Below the pieces are notes generated by a model. The model made no database searches, had not been told where the DNA came from, and saw nothing but the letters and a program-made list of their open reading frames with translations. Positions 17,663 to 26,975 of a stretch of 64,000 nucleotides of DNA are shown in pieces (within the stretch, counting starts at the first letter, position 1; the number at the start of each line of letters is the position of its first letter). Made by a program: the position numbers and the translations under genes. The DNA lies in assembly GCA_963758505.1 (NCBI GenBank), contig CAVWVJ010000001.1, forward strand, positions 1,116,001-1,180,000, in the 5' to 3' direction. The stretch is from Korobacter sp963758505 (GTDB lineage Bacteria > Acidobacteriota > Terriglobia > Terriglobales > Acidobacteriaceae).

Positions 17663-17950
17663 ATGACGACGTCTCGCCTCGAGCGCGTGCTCCAGCACCT
17701 CCGGGAATACGAGCACCCGCTGCTCGCATTCGACGCCCGTGAGCGCGGCGAAACGGTCGAAGTCATCATTCAGTTCAAGAATCCCCCGGTGCCGGTTCAT
17801 ACGTATATTTTCGAACTGCACCCTCGCGACCTCGAACATCCGCAATTTCCCTGGACCTTCCAGCGCCAGCTCTACGACTGCATGCACGATTACTTCGTCG
17901 AGATGTTCACCCACACGCCTCAGAGCCTGCACGAGAAGACGAAGCCGTGA
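17663..17950 (+). CDS. Conserved-looking hypothetical protein
   Basis: 95 residues, starting MTTSRLERVLQHLREYEHP and ending LHEKTKP. It is a soluble, mixed alpha/beta-looking protein with a YIFELHPRDLEHPQFPWTFQ core. No family is recognised. The stop overlaps the GTG start of the methyltransferase downstream (GTGA), so the two are probably co-translated. A TACAAT ends 7 bp before the ATG, and no ribosome binding site is visible, so the message could be leaderless. Confidence 0.75.
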   Translation: MTTSRLERVLQHLREYEHPLLAFDARERGETVEVIIQFKNPPVPVHTYIFELHPRDLEHPQFPWTFQRQLYDCMHDYFVEMFTHTPQSLHEKTKP

Positions 17951-19077
17951 CCCTGCGCGATGAGATTGTCGCGATCATCCGCCGCGAAGGTCCGATCCCA
18001 TTCTCGCGCTACATGGCGCTGTGCCTCTATCATCCCGGGCTCGGCTACTATTCGCGCAGGGAAGAGAAGTTCGGCAAGGCCGGAGACTTCTACACATCAA
18101 GTGACGTGCATGCCGTCTATGGGCGGCTGCTTGCGCGGCAGTTCGAAGAGATGTGGCGCGCGCTCGGATCGCCGGCGAGGGTAGACATCGTCGAGCTTGG
18201 TCCGGGACGTGGTCTGTTCGCGCAGGATGTCCTCGACTGGGCAGGGAAGAAGTTCCCGGAATTCTCCGGCGCCGTGCGCTATCGGCTGGTGGAGAGTTCT
18301 CCGAGCCTGCGCACCCGGCTGCAAGAGCGGTTCACTTCCGATGCACGCGTCAGCGTCCACCTCGAACTCGACGCCGCCGCGAGAGAGTGTGGCGAAGCGG
18401 TCATCGTGTTTGGCAACGAGTTCTTCGACGCCGTTCCCGTTGAGATTCTTAGTGACCAGGGGCAGCTTTTTATTACTGAAGTGGACGGCGAGCTGAAAGA
18501 AGTTTGGAAGGCCGCATCGCGGGAAGCTACGGAGTTCCTCGATCGCTACAGCGTGCACCCCGACGCCGGTGAGAGGGTCGAGGCCGGACTGCAATCGAAT
18601 GACTGGATGCGCCGGATCGCCGGGGTATTCGCGCCCGGTCGCGGATTCGCCCTGTTCATTGATTACGGTTATAGGCGGGAGCAACAACTCGCCGGACGCC
18701 ATCGCGACACGCTCATGACCTACCGCGAGCACCAGGCCTCGCCCAATCCATATGAAGCGCCGGGGGAGCAGGACATTACGGCGCACGTGAACTTCACTGC
18801 CTTGCAAACAGTGGCCGAGGCCGGCGGCATGCAATGCGACGGGCTTGTGACGCAATCGCAACTCCTGCTTGGCATCGGCCAGCAGACCGAATTCGGCGAT
18901 GCATTCGAGAATTGCCGTTTGCCGCAGGAGCGCGCGAAGGTCTCGCTACAGCTCAAGCACTTGATCTCGCCCGAAGCGATGGGAGAGAGATTTCACGCTC
19001 TGGTGCTTTCGCGAGGAATCGCCAAAGAAAAAGCCGCTCAGTTGAGCGGCCTATCTTTCGGGCGCCAATCTTCTTAG
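17947..19077 (+). CDS. MidA/NDUFAF7-type SAM-dependent methyltransferase
   Basis: 376 residues from GTG 17947, overlapping the preceding stop by 4 bp. The N-terminal signature IRREGPIPFSRYMALCLYHP with GYYSRREEKFGKAGDFYTSSDV is typical of the DUF185/MidA family. The SAM-binding glycine loop is DIVELGPGRGLFAQDVLDW, followed by VIVFGNEFFDAVPVE and ALFIDYGY. In mitochondria the family methylates an arginine of a complex I subunit; the bacterial substrate is not known. The 3' end runs into the convergent M1-like gene (4 bp overlap), and a hairpin that looks like that gene's terminator lies inside this coding region. Confidence 0.9.
   Translation: MTLRDEIVAIIRREGPIPFSRYMALCLYHPGLGYYSRREEKFGKAGDFYTSSDVHAVYGRLLARQFEEMWRALGSPARVDIVELGPGRGLFAQDVLDWAGKKFPEFSGAVRYRLVESSPSLRTRLQERFTSDARVSVHLELDAAARECGEAVIVFGNEFFDAVPVEILSDQGQLFITEVDGELKEVWKAASREATEFLDRYSVHPDAGERVEAGLQSNDWMRRIAGVFAPGRGFALFIDYGYRREQQLAGRHRDTLMTYREHQASPNPYEAPGEQDITAHVNFTALQTVAEAGGMQCDGLVTQSQLLLGIGQQTEFGDAFENCRLPQERAKVSLQLKHLISPEAMGERFHALVLSRGIAKEKAAQLSGLSFGRQSS
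19023..19050 (-). terminator. Rho-independent terminator of the M1-like gene, inside the convergent methyltransferase gene
   Basis: On the minus strand the perfect 8 bp stem GCCGCTCA/TGAGCGGC (19033-19050) is followed by TTTTTCTTTGG. It begins 24 bp after the M1-like stop but lies within the last 18 codons of the methyltransferase. Confidence 0.7.
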
Positions 19078-21218
19078 TTCCCAGACGGCTGCTTCGGCCG
19101 CTCAAAGGGCTTTTGCAGATATTTGCGAGCCTCGTCGAGCGCGCCCTGCGTATTGTCGTTGGTCTGGATCGCCTGCCGATATTGGTTGACCGCGCGTTCG
19201 CGCTGGCCGGTGATGTCAAAGATCTTGCCAAGCTGGATGTAGCTCCAAACCTCGGTCCAGCGCGGATCTCCGTCGCCATTCAGGGAATCGCGATACTCGT
19301 TCGCCGCCGCCTGGTAGTTGCGCTGGAGGTAAAACACCTCGGCAATCCGGTAGTGCGCCAGCGAGCTGTTCTTGCTGATTGCCAGCGCTGACTGGAACTG
19401 CTTCAAGGCCTCGGCCAAATCTCCCTGCTGGACCAACGCCTGACCGCGCAGGATCGCGGTGCGTACCTGGATATCGGTGGAATTCTTCAGGACGTGATCG
19501 TTGGGATCGATAGTGATGCGGCGTGGTTTGCCGAAGGTTTCAATCGAGTAGGGCGAATTCGTTCCCACCACCTCGATGACCTTGTTTTCGGTCTGGCCGT
19601 CGGTATCCACCCGCACCTGCACCGGCATGCGGAAAAGGTCGAGGTCCTGGTTGATCTCGCCGACGATGCGGAAGCCTTTGCCGTTGCCCATGCGGTAGAC
19701 GGTGTACTTGTCTTTGAACTCAGGCGCGCTGGTGGAGTCGACCCACTGGGAGAAGAACCACGTGAGTTGTTCGCCCTGGACCTTCTCGCACACTTCGCGG
19801 AAGTCATCGACGGTTGCCGATTTCATGGAGTACTGCTGGGCAAAGGTGCGCATCGCCGTGTTGAACTTCGAGTCGCCCATCACGTAGCGCAGCATGTGCA
19901 GGATCATCGCGCCCTTATCGGTGACGACCGACTGGAACTCGGGCGAAAATGTGTCGAGCGTGCCCACGCTGGAAAGCGGTACCGTCTGGTAGGCAAGCGC
20001 TCCCACCGACATGTCTTTCAACGCCTCGTTGAAGCCCGAAGAACCGACGAGGTGCTGGATGTACAAGGCCTCGGTGTAGCGCGCGAAGCCGTCGTTCAAC
20101 CACCAATCGTTCTTCGAAGCCGGACTGACCTGTGTCCCCCACCACTGGTGGGCGATGGTATTGGCCAGCAGACGGTAATTCGTCTTCTCCGAGATGTTGC
20201 GCGCGGCGAGGGCCGCGATCTCCGGAGCCCACGCCGAAGGCACCGTGTCATCCGGAATCTCAACGATGTTGAGAGTGTTGGAGATCGGCGGCGCGAACAA
20301 CGTGATATCGAAGAACAGCTCCTTGGTCGCCGTCGAAGCGTACTCTTCCGCGAACTGTTTCTTGTCGGGCAGCGTGTAAACCGTCAGGTTCAGCCCACCC
20401 TCGCTGCTGGTGGTCTTGACGAACTTGCCAGCGATGATGGTTCCAGGGAAGCTCGGCTTGTCCCAGGCATAGGTCACGGTGTGCATCCCACCGGGCGTCG
20501 CAGCCTGTTTTTCCTTCTGCGCTCGTATCTGGCGAGGATTGCCGGTCTGATGCCTTGCTTTTAGGCCCGGAGTCTTGGGTGTTTCTTCTTCTTCTTTTTC
20601 CTTCGCTGGCTCTGCTGCGCTCACGGCCGCCGCGGTGCCGGCCGATTGCTTGCCGCTCCCGATGATCTCGAAATCCGAGGGGGCGGTAATGCTGATGGTC
20701 GCGGTAAAGCGGTTGATCCCATAGTCCGACATGGGGAACCAGCGCGCGGCATACAGCAGGTACGAGATATCGTTGCCGACATAGGCCAGCTTCAATCCCG
20801 GTACCGGGCTGTCGTCGGCGGATTGCAGGGTGCCTTCGTAGTCAAAGACGAGGGTCATGCTGCTGCCCTTGGCGAGTCCGGCTGGAAGCGCCACGCGCAC
20901 CGTATTGTCTTGCGAAACGCGTTCTGCCTGGAGCTCTTTTCCCTGGTCGTCGGCGACGTGGGTCACCCGCAAGGCGTTATTCAGCTCAAATGTAGCGGTG
21001 GCCAGATCCTCGAGGGCGGTGAACTTCACCTGTGCCTTCCCGGTCAGCTTGTGGGCAATCGGCTGCAACTGCACGTTGATGACGTAGTCATCGACATGCA
21101 GTCGGATCTTCTCCGAGGCCGCCTGAACGGAAGAAGGCCGGAAAGAAACGAAACAGGTGACGAGGAAGACGAGGACCAAACCAACTTTGCGACCGCTCGA
21201 TCGCCTTGCGGATTGCAT
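19074..21218 (-). CDS. M1 aminopeptidase-like exported protein with degenerate zinc site and TPR tail
   Basis: 714 residues. A signal peptide (VGLVLVFLVTCFVSF...VQA) is followed by an M1-type N-terminal beta domain, a Pro/Glu/Lys-rich insertion (about 190-235) and the peptidase-like domain. The zinc region reads LLANTIAHQWWG...WWLNDGFARYTEALY where active M1 enzymes have HELAHQWWG...WLNEGFA. So the first zinc His is Asn, the catalytic Glu is Thr and the third ligand is Asp. The C-terminal ~115 residues look like tetratricopeptide repeats (ALVQQGDLAEALKQFQSAL, SLAHYRIAEVFYLQRNYQAA). Probably a non-catalytic periplasmic protein that uses the M1 fold for binding. It is the last gene of a long minus-strand run. 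Confidence 0.88.
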   Translation of the reverse strand: MQSARRSSGRKVGLVLVFLVTCFVSFRPSSVQAASEKIRLHVDDYVINVQLQPIAHKLTGKAQVKFTALEDLATATFELNNALRVTHVADDQGKELQAERVSQDNTVRVALPAGLAKGSSMTLVFDYEGTLQSADDSPVPGLKLAYVGNDISYLLYAARWFPMSDYGINRFTATISITAPSDFEIIGSGKQSAGTAAAVSAAEPAKEKEEEETPKTPGLKARHQTGNPRQIRAQKEKQAATPGGMHTVTYAWDKPSFPGTIIAGKFVKTTSSEGGLNLTVYTLPDKKQFAEEYASTATKELFFDITLFAPPISNTLNIVEIPDDTVPSAWAPEIAALAARNISEKTNYRLLANTIAHQWWGTQVSPASKNDWWLNDGFARYTEALYIQHLVGSSGFNEALKDMSVGALAYQTVPLSSVGTLDTFSPEFQSVVTDKGAMILHMLRYVMGDSKFNTAMRTFAQQYSMKSATVDDFREVCEKVQGEQLTWFFSQWVDSTSAPEFKDKYTVYRMGNGKGFRIVGEINQDLDLFRMPVQVRVDTDGQTENKVIEVVGTNSPYSIETFGKPRRITIDPNDHVLKNSTDIQVRTAILRGQALVQQGDLAEALKQFQSALAISKNSSLAHYRIAEVFYLQRNYQAAANEYRDSLNGDGDPRWTEVWSYIQLGKIFDITGQRERAVNQYRQAIQTNDNTQGALDEARKYLQKPFERPKQPSGN

Positions 21219-21287
21219 GGGGAACAGGTGTGCTCCTGCTGAACTACTATCTTGAAAAATCTACACGAAAAGAGGTGCTCGCACCAA

Positions 21288-22443
21288 TCAAGCCCGTACT
21301 TTACCCATCACCACGCCCAAAACTGCACGTGCCGCTCGTTCCGCTGCGGTCTCGCTCGCTCGCCCTGCCTGCAGGTGCGCTCGCACCTCAGCAAGGTCAT
21401 GTGCAACCTGGCGGCGCTTCGTTCCGTCCTCAGCCAGCGCCGCAATTTCGGTTGCAACGCCTTCCGCAGTGAACTGCTGCTGCACCAGCTCGCGGACCAC
21501 TTCCCGTCCGGCGATCAGGTTCGGCATCGCAAAATGGGAGAGCTTTACCAGTCGACGCCCCACTCGCCAGCTCAAGGGCGCCACCCGGTAAACCATCACG
21601 AACGGCGTACCCAGCACCGCTGCTTCTACCGTGGCCGTTCCACTGGCGACGGCAGCTGCCCGGCTCTGTATGAGTGTTTGACGAGCATCCCTGGTTAACG
21701 TGACCCGCGGAACCCCAGGAATTGCGAGAAGCTGCTGCTCCATCCAGGACTGGTCCAGGGTCGAGGCGATCGGCAACAGGTATTCGTATCGGTCCCCAAG
21801 CTTTTTTGCCGCCTGGAGCAGGGTCGGCAGGATGAGCTGCACCTCCTTGCGCCGGCTGCCCGGCAGAAGGCCGATCCAGGGCTTTTCCGGGGCCAACTTG
21901 GAGTGGCTGGCGAAATCGGCTCGGGGCTCAGCTTCGACCGCCAACTCGGCCAGTGGGTGGCCTGTGAACTCGGCCTCCACTCCATGTTCGCGGTAGAACT
22001 GCTCCTCGAAAGGGAAGATGACCAGCATCTTCTTCACATATTGCTGGACGAGCTTGATCCGACCTCGGCGCCAGGCCCAGAGCTGCGGGCTGACGTAATA
22101 CACGACAGGAATGCCGACGCGCATGAAGGGCCTTTGCCAGTCGAAAGTGGAAGTCTGGAAAATCGATGAGGATGGCGACATCCGGCTTGCGGCGATCAAC
22201 CTCACGCAGCAGCCGATGGAATTCGCGGTAGATACGCGGGAGGTGCGTGGCGACCTCGGCGATGCCGACCACGGCCACGTCTTTGGCATCCACAATGGTT
22301 TGGCAGCCGGCGGCGCGCATGTGCACTCCGCCTAGCCCGAATGCTTCGATCGGATCGGGAGAGAGATTTTGCAGCGCATCCAGCAATGCGGCGCCATAAA
22401 GATCACCCGAGGCCTCGCCCGCCGAGATCAGAACCTTCAGCAT
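21288..22443 (-). pseudogene. lpxB: Lipid-A-disaccharide synthase, broken by a one-base frameshift
   Basis: The N-terminal third (MLKVLISAGEASGDLYGA ... IDFPDFHFRLAKALHAR) is read from ATG 22443. The rest (GIPVVYYVSPQLWAW ... LLPGSRRKEV ... to the stop at 21288) is in another frame. Joined at 22109-22124 they give a normal full-length LpxB (about 385 residues). Dropping one C from the minus-strand run CATGCGCGTCGGCATT restores ALHARGIPVVYY. LpxB condenses UDP-diacylglucosamine with lipid X to the lipid A disaccharide at the inner membrane. Because LpxB is normally single-copy and the rest is well preserved, a sequencing or assembly error is more likely than true decay. It lies 69 bp upstream of the M1-like gene. 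Confidence 0.9.
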
Positions 22444-22548
22444 TCAGAAGCAGTGTACCGCCCGTACCCATGCGCGCAAATACTTCCACGGACAGATACG
22501 GACGGGAGCCAAGGGCGTTGAGGCTCCCTCGCCGCCCTTGCCTATCGC

Positions 22549-23307
22549 CTATTTGTAGGTAATCGACATCGCATCCACATACACCTGGTAGGGCGTCGGC
22601 GAGCCATTGAGGTCCAACTGGAACGCGTTCGTCAGGTATTCCCCAGTGCTGCCTGCTTTCGCGGCATGGTGGATGTTCACGATCCTGCGAACGCCGTCGA
22701 TGGTCAGCGCATCGTGCACGACCTCGGTGCCCGTGGCGTGAAATTCGGCGATGACGTGGTGCCAGGTGCCCGGGGTAAATCCGGCAAAGCTCAAGCCGGA
22801 ACTCTCCCAGACGCGCGACGCGTAATTGAAGATTCGCCATTGCTGGTGGGCGTAGTCCGCCTGCCATGCAAAGTTGTAGATGTGTCCGCCAGCCTTCTGC
22901 TGGCACTCGAACTCAATCGCCTGCGGCGCATGCGCATAAGCGCTCGGAATATACAGCTCGAATTCATATTTCAAATAGCTCAGCGGCTTGGACGGCGTTC
23001 CGTAGTGCTTGATGTACCAGTAGGCATTCTTGTAAGGGTGCGATCCGCCAATCTTGAACTGCGTGGAGCTGCCGTCCAGGGCCGGGCTATTGATGCCACG
23101 CTCGATGCTGTAAAACGCTTCCTCGCCCGCGCCTCCGGAGTTTCCGCAGGAGCCACATGTCTCCCAGTCAGTCGATTCCTCAAGACGATCGATGACCGTT
23201 GAACCGGCGGGAGGATTTGGCACCTGGGCAAAGGCCGCACTTGCAGCGACGACGCACAAAAACAAGAACAAGATTGCAAAGAAACGATTGCGGGGGAAAG
23301 TAGTCAC
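22549..23307 (-). CDS. Secreted protein of unknown function, possibly concanavalin-like fold
   Basis: 252 residues from GTG 23307, chosen because GACGAGGG lies just upstream and the protein then begins with a typical signal peptide (FFAILFLFLCVVAASAAFAQ); the frame is open for 44 more codons upstream. The mature part starts VPNPPAGSTVIDRLEE, has a CGSCGNSGG cysteine loop, and many aromatic and beta-type segments (YLKYEFELYIPSA, TWHHVIAEFHATGTEV, YQVYVDAMSITYK) that resemble a laminin-G or concanavalin-like sandwich. No catalytic residues are recognised. It is a presumed periplasmic or extracellular protein. Confidence 0.75.
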   Translation of the reverse strand: MTTFPRNRFFAILFLFLCVVAASAAFAQVPNPPAGSTVIDRLEESTDWETCGSCGNSGGAGEEAFYSIERGINSPALDGSSTQFKIGGSHPYKNAYWYIKHYGTPSKPLSYLKYEFELYIPSAYAHAPQAIEFECQQKAGGHIYNFAWQADYAHQQWRIFNYASRVWESSGLSFAGFTPGTWHHVIAEFHATGTEVVHDALTIDGVRRIVNIHHAAKAGSTGEYLTNAFQLDLNGSPTPYQVYVDAMSITYK

Positions 23308-23509
23308 AAGGCCCTCGTCAAAGTAGGAGATTAAGCACCCAACGTCCCAGTGGAGGCGTCGTGTGTGCATTTCGAGACTAGAGGGCGAAGCTCGGAAGAG
23401 GAATTGGCGACAAGGCCTAAACCCATCGACTGAGTGCACCTATAAACAACCGAGCGATAACACCATCGAGTTAAGAGGTGCCCGAGGTGCTACGCAGGGG
23501 GATTAAGGC

Positions 23510-25405
23510 TTAATCGGTGGCGGGGGTTAGAGTGGCCGGAGAGGGGGTCGCAATCTCCTGGTCCTTGTACTGTAGTTGGTAGAGCTTCCAGTAGATCCCG
23601 CGTTCGGCGAGGAGCTGCTGATGCGACCCCATTTCGCGGACTTTGCCTTTGTGCATCACGATGATCTTATCGGCGCGCTGGATGGTGGAAAGACGGTGCG
23701 CAATGATCAGCGAGGTGCGGCCTTCCACCAGCTTCGTAAGTGCCTCGCGCACGCGGAACTCTGTCTCGGTGTCCACGCTGGAAGTTGCTTCGTCGAGGAT
23801 GAGGATCTTCGGATTGTGTGCCAGTGCTCGGGCGAAGGAGATCAGTTGTTTCTGCCCGGTCGAAAGTGTGCTCCCCCGCTCGTGCACGCCTTGTTCGAAG
23901 CCGGCAGGCTGCGAGCGAATGAACTCGGCCACATTGACCTCTTCCGCTGCCTGCATCATCGCTTCATCGGTGATCCACTCGGTGCCGAGGCGAATGTTCT
24001 CGCCAATGGTGCCGGTAAAGAGGAACGGATCCTGGAGCACAACCCCGAAGCGTCGGCGCAGCTCGGCAAGCGACAGTTCGCGGATGTCGATGCCATCGAT
24101 TTTGATGGCGCCCTTCTGCACGTCGTAGAAGCGCAGGAGCAGAGAGATCAGCGTCGTCTTGCCCGCGCCGGTATGGCCGACCACGGCGACCGTCTCCCCC
24201 GGTTCCAGCACGAAGGAAACATCGCGCAACACCCAGTCCCATTCCTCACCGGAGCCGTTGGCGGGCGCGTCTTTCGCACGCGGAACGTGGCGATAGGCAA
24301 ACCAGACCTGGTCGAACTCGATTCGGCCCGGACCCGCGGCTGATTTGGGTTCCGCGACATCCTGGATCTCGACCGGTGTGTCGAGCAGCTTGAAGATGCG
24401 CTCGCACGCCGCCATCGCCGACTGCACGATGTTGTACTTTTCGCTGAGGTCCTGGATGGGCCGGAAGAAACGCTGCGCATAGAGAATGAATGCGGTCACC
24501 ACGCCCACTGTGACCCCGGTATTGTTAAGGACCCTGCCACCGCCGAACCAGATGATCAGCGAGATTGCGATCGCCGACAGCACTTCGACCACCGGGTAAT
24601 AGATCGCGTGGGCAATGATCGCGTCCTTGAAGGCATCCATATGGGAGCGGTTCACTGTCTCGAACTTCTCGTAGGACTTGCGCTCGCGATTGAACAACTG
24701 GAGCACCACCATGCCGGTGATGTGCTCCTGGAGATACGAATTGATACGCGCAATGGCGACGCGAATCTTCCGATAGGCCTCGCGCACAACGCGCCGGAAG
24801 ATCATCGTCGCCCAGAAGATGATCGGCAGCACGGAAAAGGTGATTAGCGCGACCCGCCAGCTGGTGTTGAGCATGATCGTCACGATGAATCCGAGAACGA
24901 AGATGTCTTCGACAATGGCGATCACGCCGGAGGTGAACATCTCGTTGAGGGCATCCACGTCGCTGGTGACGCGCGTGACGAGACGCCCGACCGGATTGCG
25001 GTCGAAAAACGCGATATGCAAGTGCTGCAGATGGCGAAAGATTTCGGCGCGCATGTCGAACATGGCCTTCTGCCCAGCCCATTGCGAAACGTAGGTCTGG
25101 GTGTAATCGAGACCAAAGCTTACGAGCTGGAGAACCGCGTAGATTGCGGCGATCTGGCCGATGCCCTTCATCGGAGAGCGGCTCAGGAAATGATCGAAGC
25201 GGCTGGCGGCAGGATGCAATGCGAGGTATTTGTCGATGGCAACCTTGAAGAGGTAGGGCCCAAGCACATCGGCGCCGGACTTAAGGATGATGGCTGCCAG
25301 GGCGATGTAAACCTGCCATTGGTACGGACGCAGGTAGCCCAGCAGCCGACGCATCAAGCGGCTGTCGTACGCTTTGCCTAGTAACTCTTCTTCCTGGCTC
25401 GCCAT
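23510..25405 (-). CDS. ABC exporter, transmembrane and ATPase domains fused
   Basis: 631 residues. An N-terminal six-helix exporter domain (about 25-325) is joined to a nucleotide-binding domain with Walker A GHTGAGKTT, the Q-loop VLQDPFLFTGTIGENI, signature LSTGQKQL (Thr where Gly is usual), Walker B ILILDEATSSVD, and the H-loop IAHRLSTIQRADKI. The arrangement is MsbA/LmrA-like. In this genome region, three genes from lpxB, a lipid or lipid A flippase role is possible but not shown by the sequence. The protein would work as a homodimer or with a second half-transporter elsewhere. Confidence 0.93.
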   Translation of the reverse strand: MASQEEELLGKAYDSRLMRRLLGYLRPYQWQVYIALAAIILKSGADVLGPYLFKVAIDKYLALHPAASRFDHFLSRSPMKGIGQIAAIYAVLQLVSFGLDYTQTYVSQWAGQKAMFDMRAEIFRHLQHLHIAFFDRNPVGRLVTRVTSDVDALNEMFTSGVIAIVEDIFVLGFIVTIMLNTSWRVALITFSVLPIIFWATMIFRRVVREAYRKIRVAIARINSYLQEHITGMVVLQLFNRERKSYEKFETVNRSHMDAFKDAIIAHAIYYPVVEVLSAIAISLIIWFGGGRVLNNTGVTVGVVTAFILYAQRFFRPIQDLSEKYNIVQSAMAACERIFKLLDTPVEIQDVAEPKSAAGPGRIEFDQVWFAYRHVPRAKDAPANGSGEEWDWVLRDVSFVLEPGETVAVVGHTGAGKTTLISLLLRFYDVQKGAIKIDGIDIRELSLAELRRRFGVVLQDPFLFTGTIGENIRLGTEWITDEAMMQAAEEVNVAEFIRSQPAGFEQGVHERGSTLSTGQKQLISFARALAHNPKILILDEATSSVDTETEFRVREALTKLVEGRTSLIIAHRLSTIQRADKIIVMHKGKVREMGSHQQLLAERGIYWKLYQLQYKDQEIATPSPATLTPATD

Positions 25406-25549
25406 CGGTCCTGGTGCGGTGTCTGCCGTCGCTCGTTGCTTTTCCCGGGGCTGACGCGCTGGGATCTACTCGCACTCGCGCTTAACGGCTCTCTTCTGCT
25501 TATTTTGAAATTATATAGACGACCGTCGAGCCGGTCTGGATGGAAAACT

Positions 25550-26800
25550 TCATGCCAGGTTGCGCAGTACGAGGGCGGAGTTCTTCGAGCCGAATGCGAT
25601 GCAGTTGCAAACGGCGTATTCCACCGAGTGTTTGCGGCCTGGATTCGGGACATAGTCCAAATCGCAGTCAGGGTCTGGCTTTTCCAGATTGATGGTCGGT
25701 GGAATTTCGCCGTGGCGCATCGCCACCAGGGTCGCGGCCACGCCCGCCGCCCCGCTCGCTCCCTGGGGATGCCCGATCTGCGACTTGAGAGAGGACATCG
25801 GTACTGCCGGGCCGCGCTTGCCGAGAGCGAGTTTCAAAGCGCGCGTCTCGATGCGATCGTTGAGCTGGGTCGAGGTGCCATGCAGGTTCACATAATCGAC
25901 CTGCCCGGCCTCGATGCCCGCGTTTTCCATGGAAAGAACAATGGTGCGGGCCGGCTCTTCGCCGCACTCCTGCAAACGGACGCGGTGGAAAGCCTCGCAG
26001 GTGGAGGCATAGCCGGCGATCTCCGCCAGGATCTGGGCCCCGCGGGCGCGGGCGTGCTCATAGTCCTCGAGAATAAACATCCACGCACCTTCCGCGAGGA
26101 CAAAGCCGTCACGGTCGGCGGAAAAGGGCCGGGAAGCGCGCTGCGGGTCGTCGTTCCACGACTGCGTCATGATCTTCATCAGGGTGAAGCCCTTGAGGAT
26201 TCCGGGGGCGAGCGGCGAGTCCACGCCGCCGGTCAGCATCATGGGGATCGCGCCGGAGCGGATGTGCATCGCCGCGTAAGCGATCGCGTCCGTGGACGAA
26301 GTACAGCCGCAGGTGACGACGTGGCTCATGCCGCGGAAGCCGAAGCGCATGCTGATCTCGCTGCTCATCGTCCCCATCGTCCCGCTGGGGATCGAGAACA
26401 GGCTCACCTGTTTGATCTTGCCTTCGAAATAGAGCCGGTACTGTTCCTCGGAATAATCCTGCGCCCCGCCGCCAGTGCCCAGGATCACGCCGATGTCGCG
26501 CTTTTCTTCGAGCGACATCTGTGCCGGGTCGAGTCCCGCGTGCTGCAAAGCCTCATGAGAAGCGGCAAAGGCCAGCGGCACAGCGCGCCCGACATGCTTA
26601 CGGTCATGGGGATCGATCCAGGCAGATTCGTTGAAATCGGAGACTTCCCCGGCAATGCGTACCGGCAGGGCAGAGGCATCAAAGCGCGTAATCTTCCGGA
26701 CACCACTCTTGCCCGCGAGAATCGCGCGGCAGAAAGCCTCGTGACCGATGCCGTTCGGGCTGACCACGCCCATCCCGGTGATGACGACGCGTTTTTCCAT
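25550..26800 (-). CDS. fabF: 3-oxoacyl-ACP synthase II (KAS II)-type enzyme
   Basis: 416 residues. It has the thiolase-fold KAS layout: RVVITGMGVVSPNGIG at the start, nucleophile Cys in VTCGCTSSTDAIAYA (about residue 163), and catalytic His residues in NLHGTSTQLND (about 307) and SQIGHPQGASG (about 344), with the C-terminal NSALVLRNL. The set is intact, so it is a condensing enzyme elongating acyl-ACP with malonyl-ACP. No acyl carrier protein or fabG is adjacent, so a role other than bulk fatty acid synthesis (a specialised lipid, for example) is possible. Neighbours are an acyl-CoA dehydrogenase and an ABC exporter on the same strand. Confidence 0.93.
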   Translation of the reverse strand: MEKRVVITGMGVVSPNGIGHEAFCRAILAGKSGVRKITRFDASALPVRIAGEVSDFNESAWIDPHDRKHVGRAVPLAFAASHEALQHAGLDPAQMSLEEKRDIGVILGTGGGAQDYSEEQYRLYFEGKIKQVSLFSIPSGTMGTMSSEISMRFGFRGMSHVVTCGCTSSTDAIAYAAMHIRSGAIPMMLTGGVDSPLAPGILKGFTLMKIMTQSWNDDPQRASRPFSADRDGFVLAEGAWMFILEDYEHARARGAQILAEIAGYASTCEAFHRVRLQECGEEPARTIVLSMENAGIEAGQVDYVNLHGTSTQLNDRIETRALKLALGKRGPAVPMSSLKSQIGHPQGASGAAGVAATLVAMRHGEIPPTINLEKPDPDCDLDYVPNPGRKHSVEYAVCNCIAFGSKNSALVLRNLA

Positions 26801-26975
26801 GATTTTGTGATCTTACTCGTCAGATGCCATCGGATGCTCGCAGGTGAGAAAACAAATTGTGAACTGCATCCGCCAAAAAAACCGGAAGCTTTGCACTCAT
26901 AGTCAAAAGACAGGCATGCCGGCCTCTGAAAAGCAGTCGGTGTGCTGTTTTGCTCACCTGCTGGTTCGAAAAGAT

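Noticed and set aside
21288..22443. Two separate small genes instead of one lpxB
   Set aside because: The pieces are consecutive parts of a single conserved enzyme and overlap in the way a one-base insertion produces.
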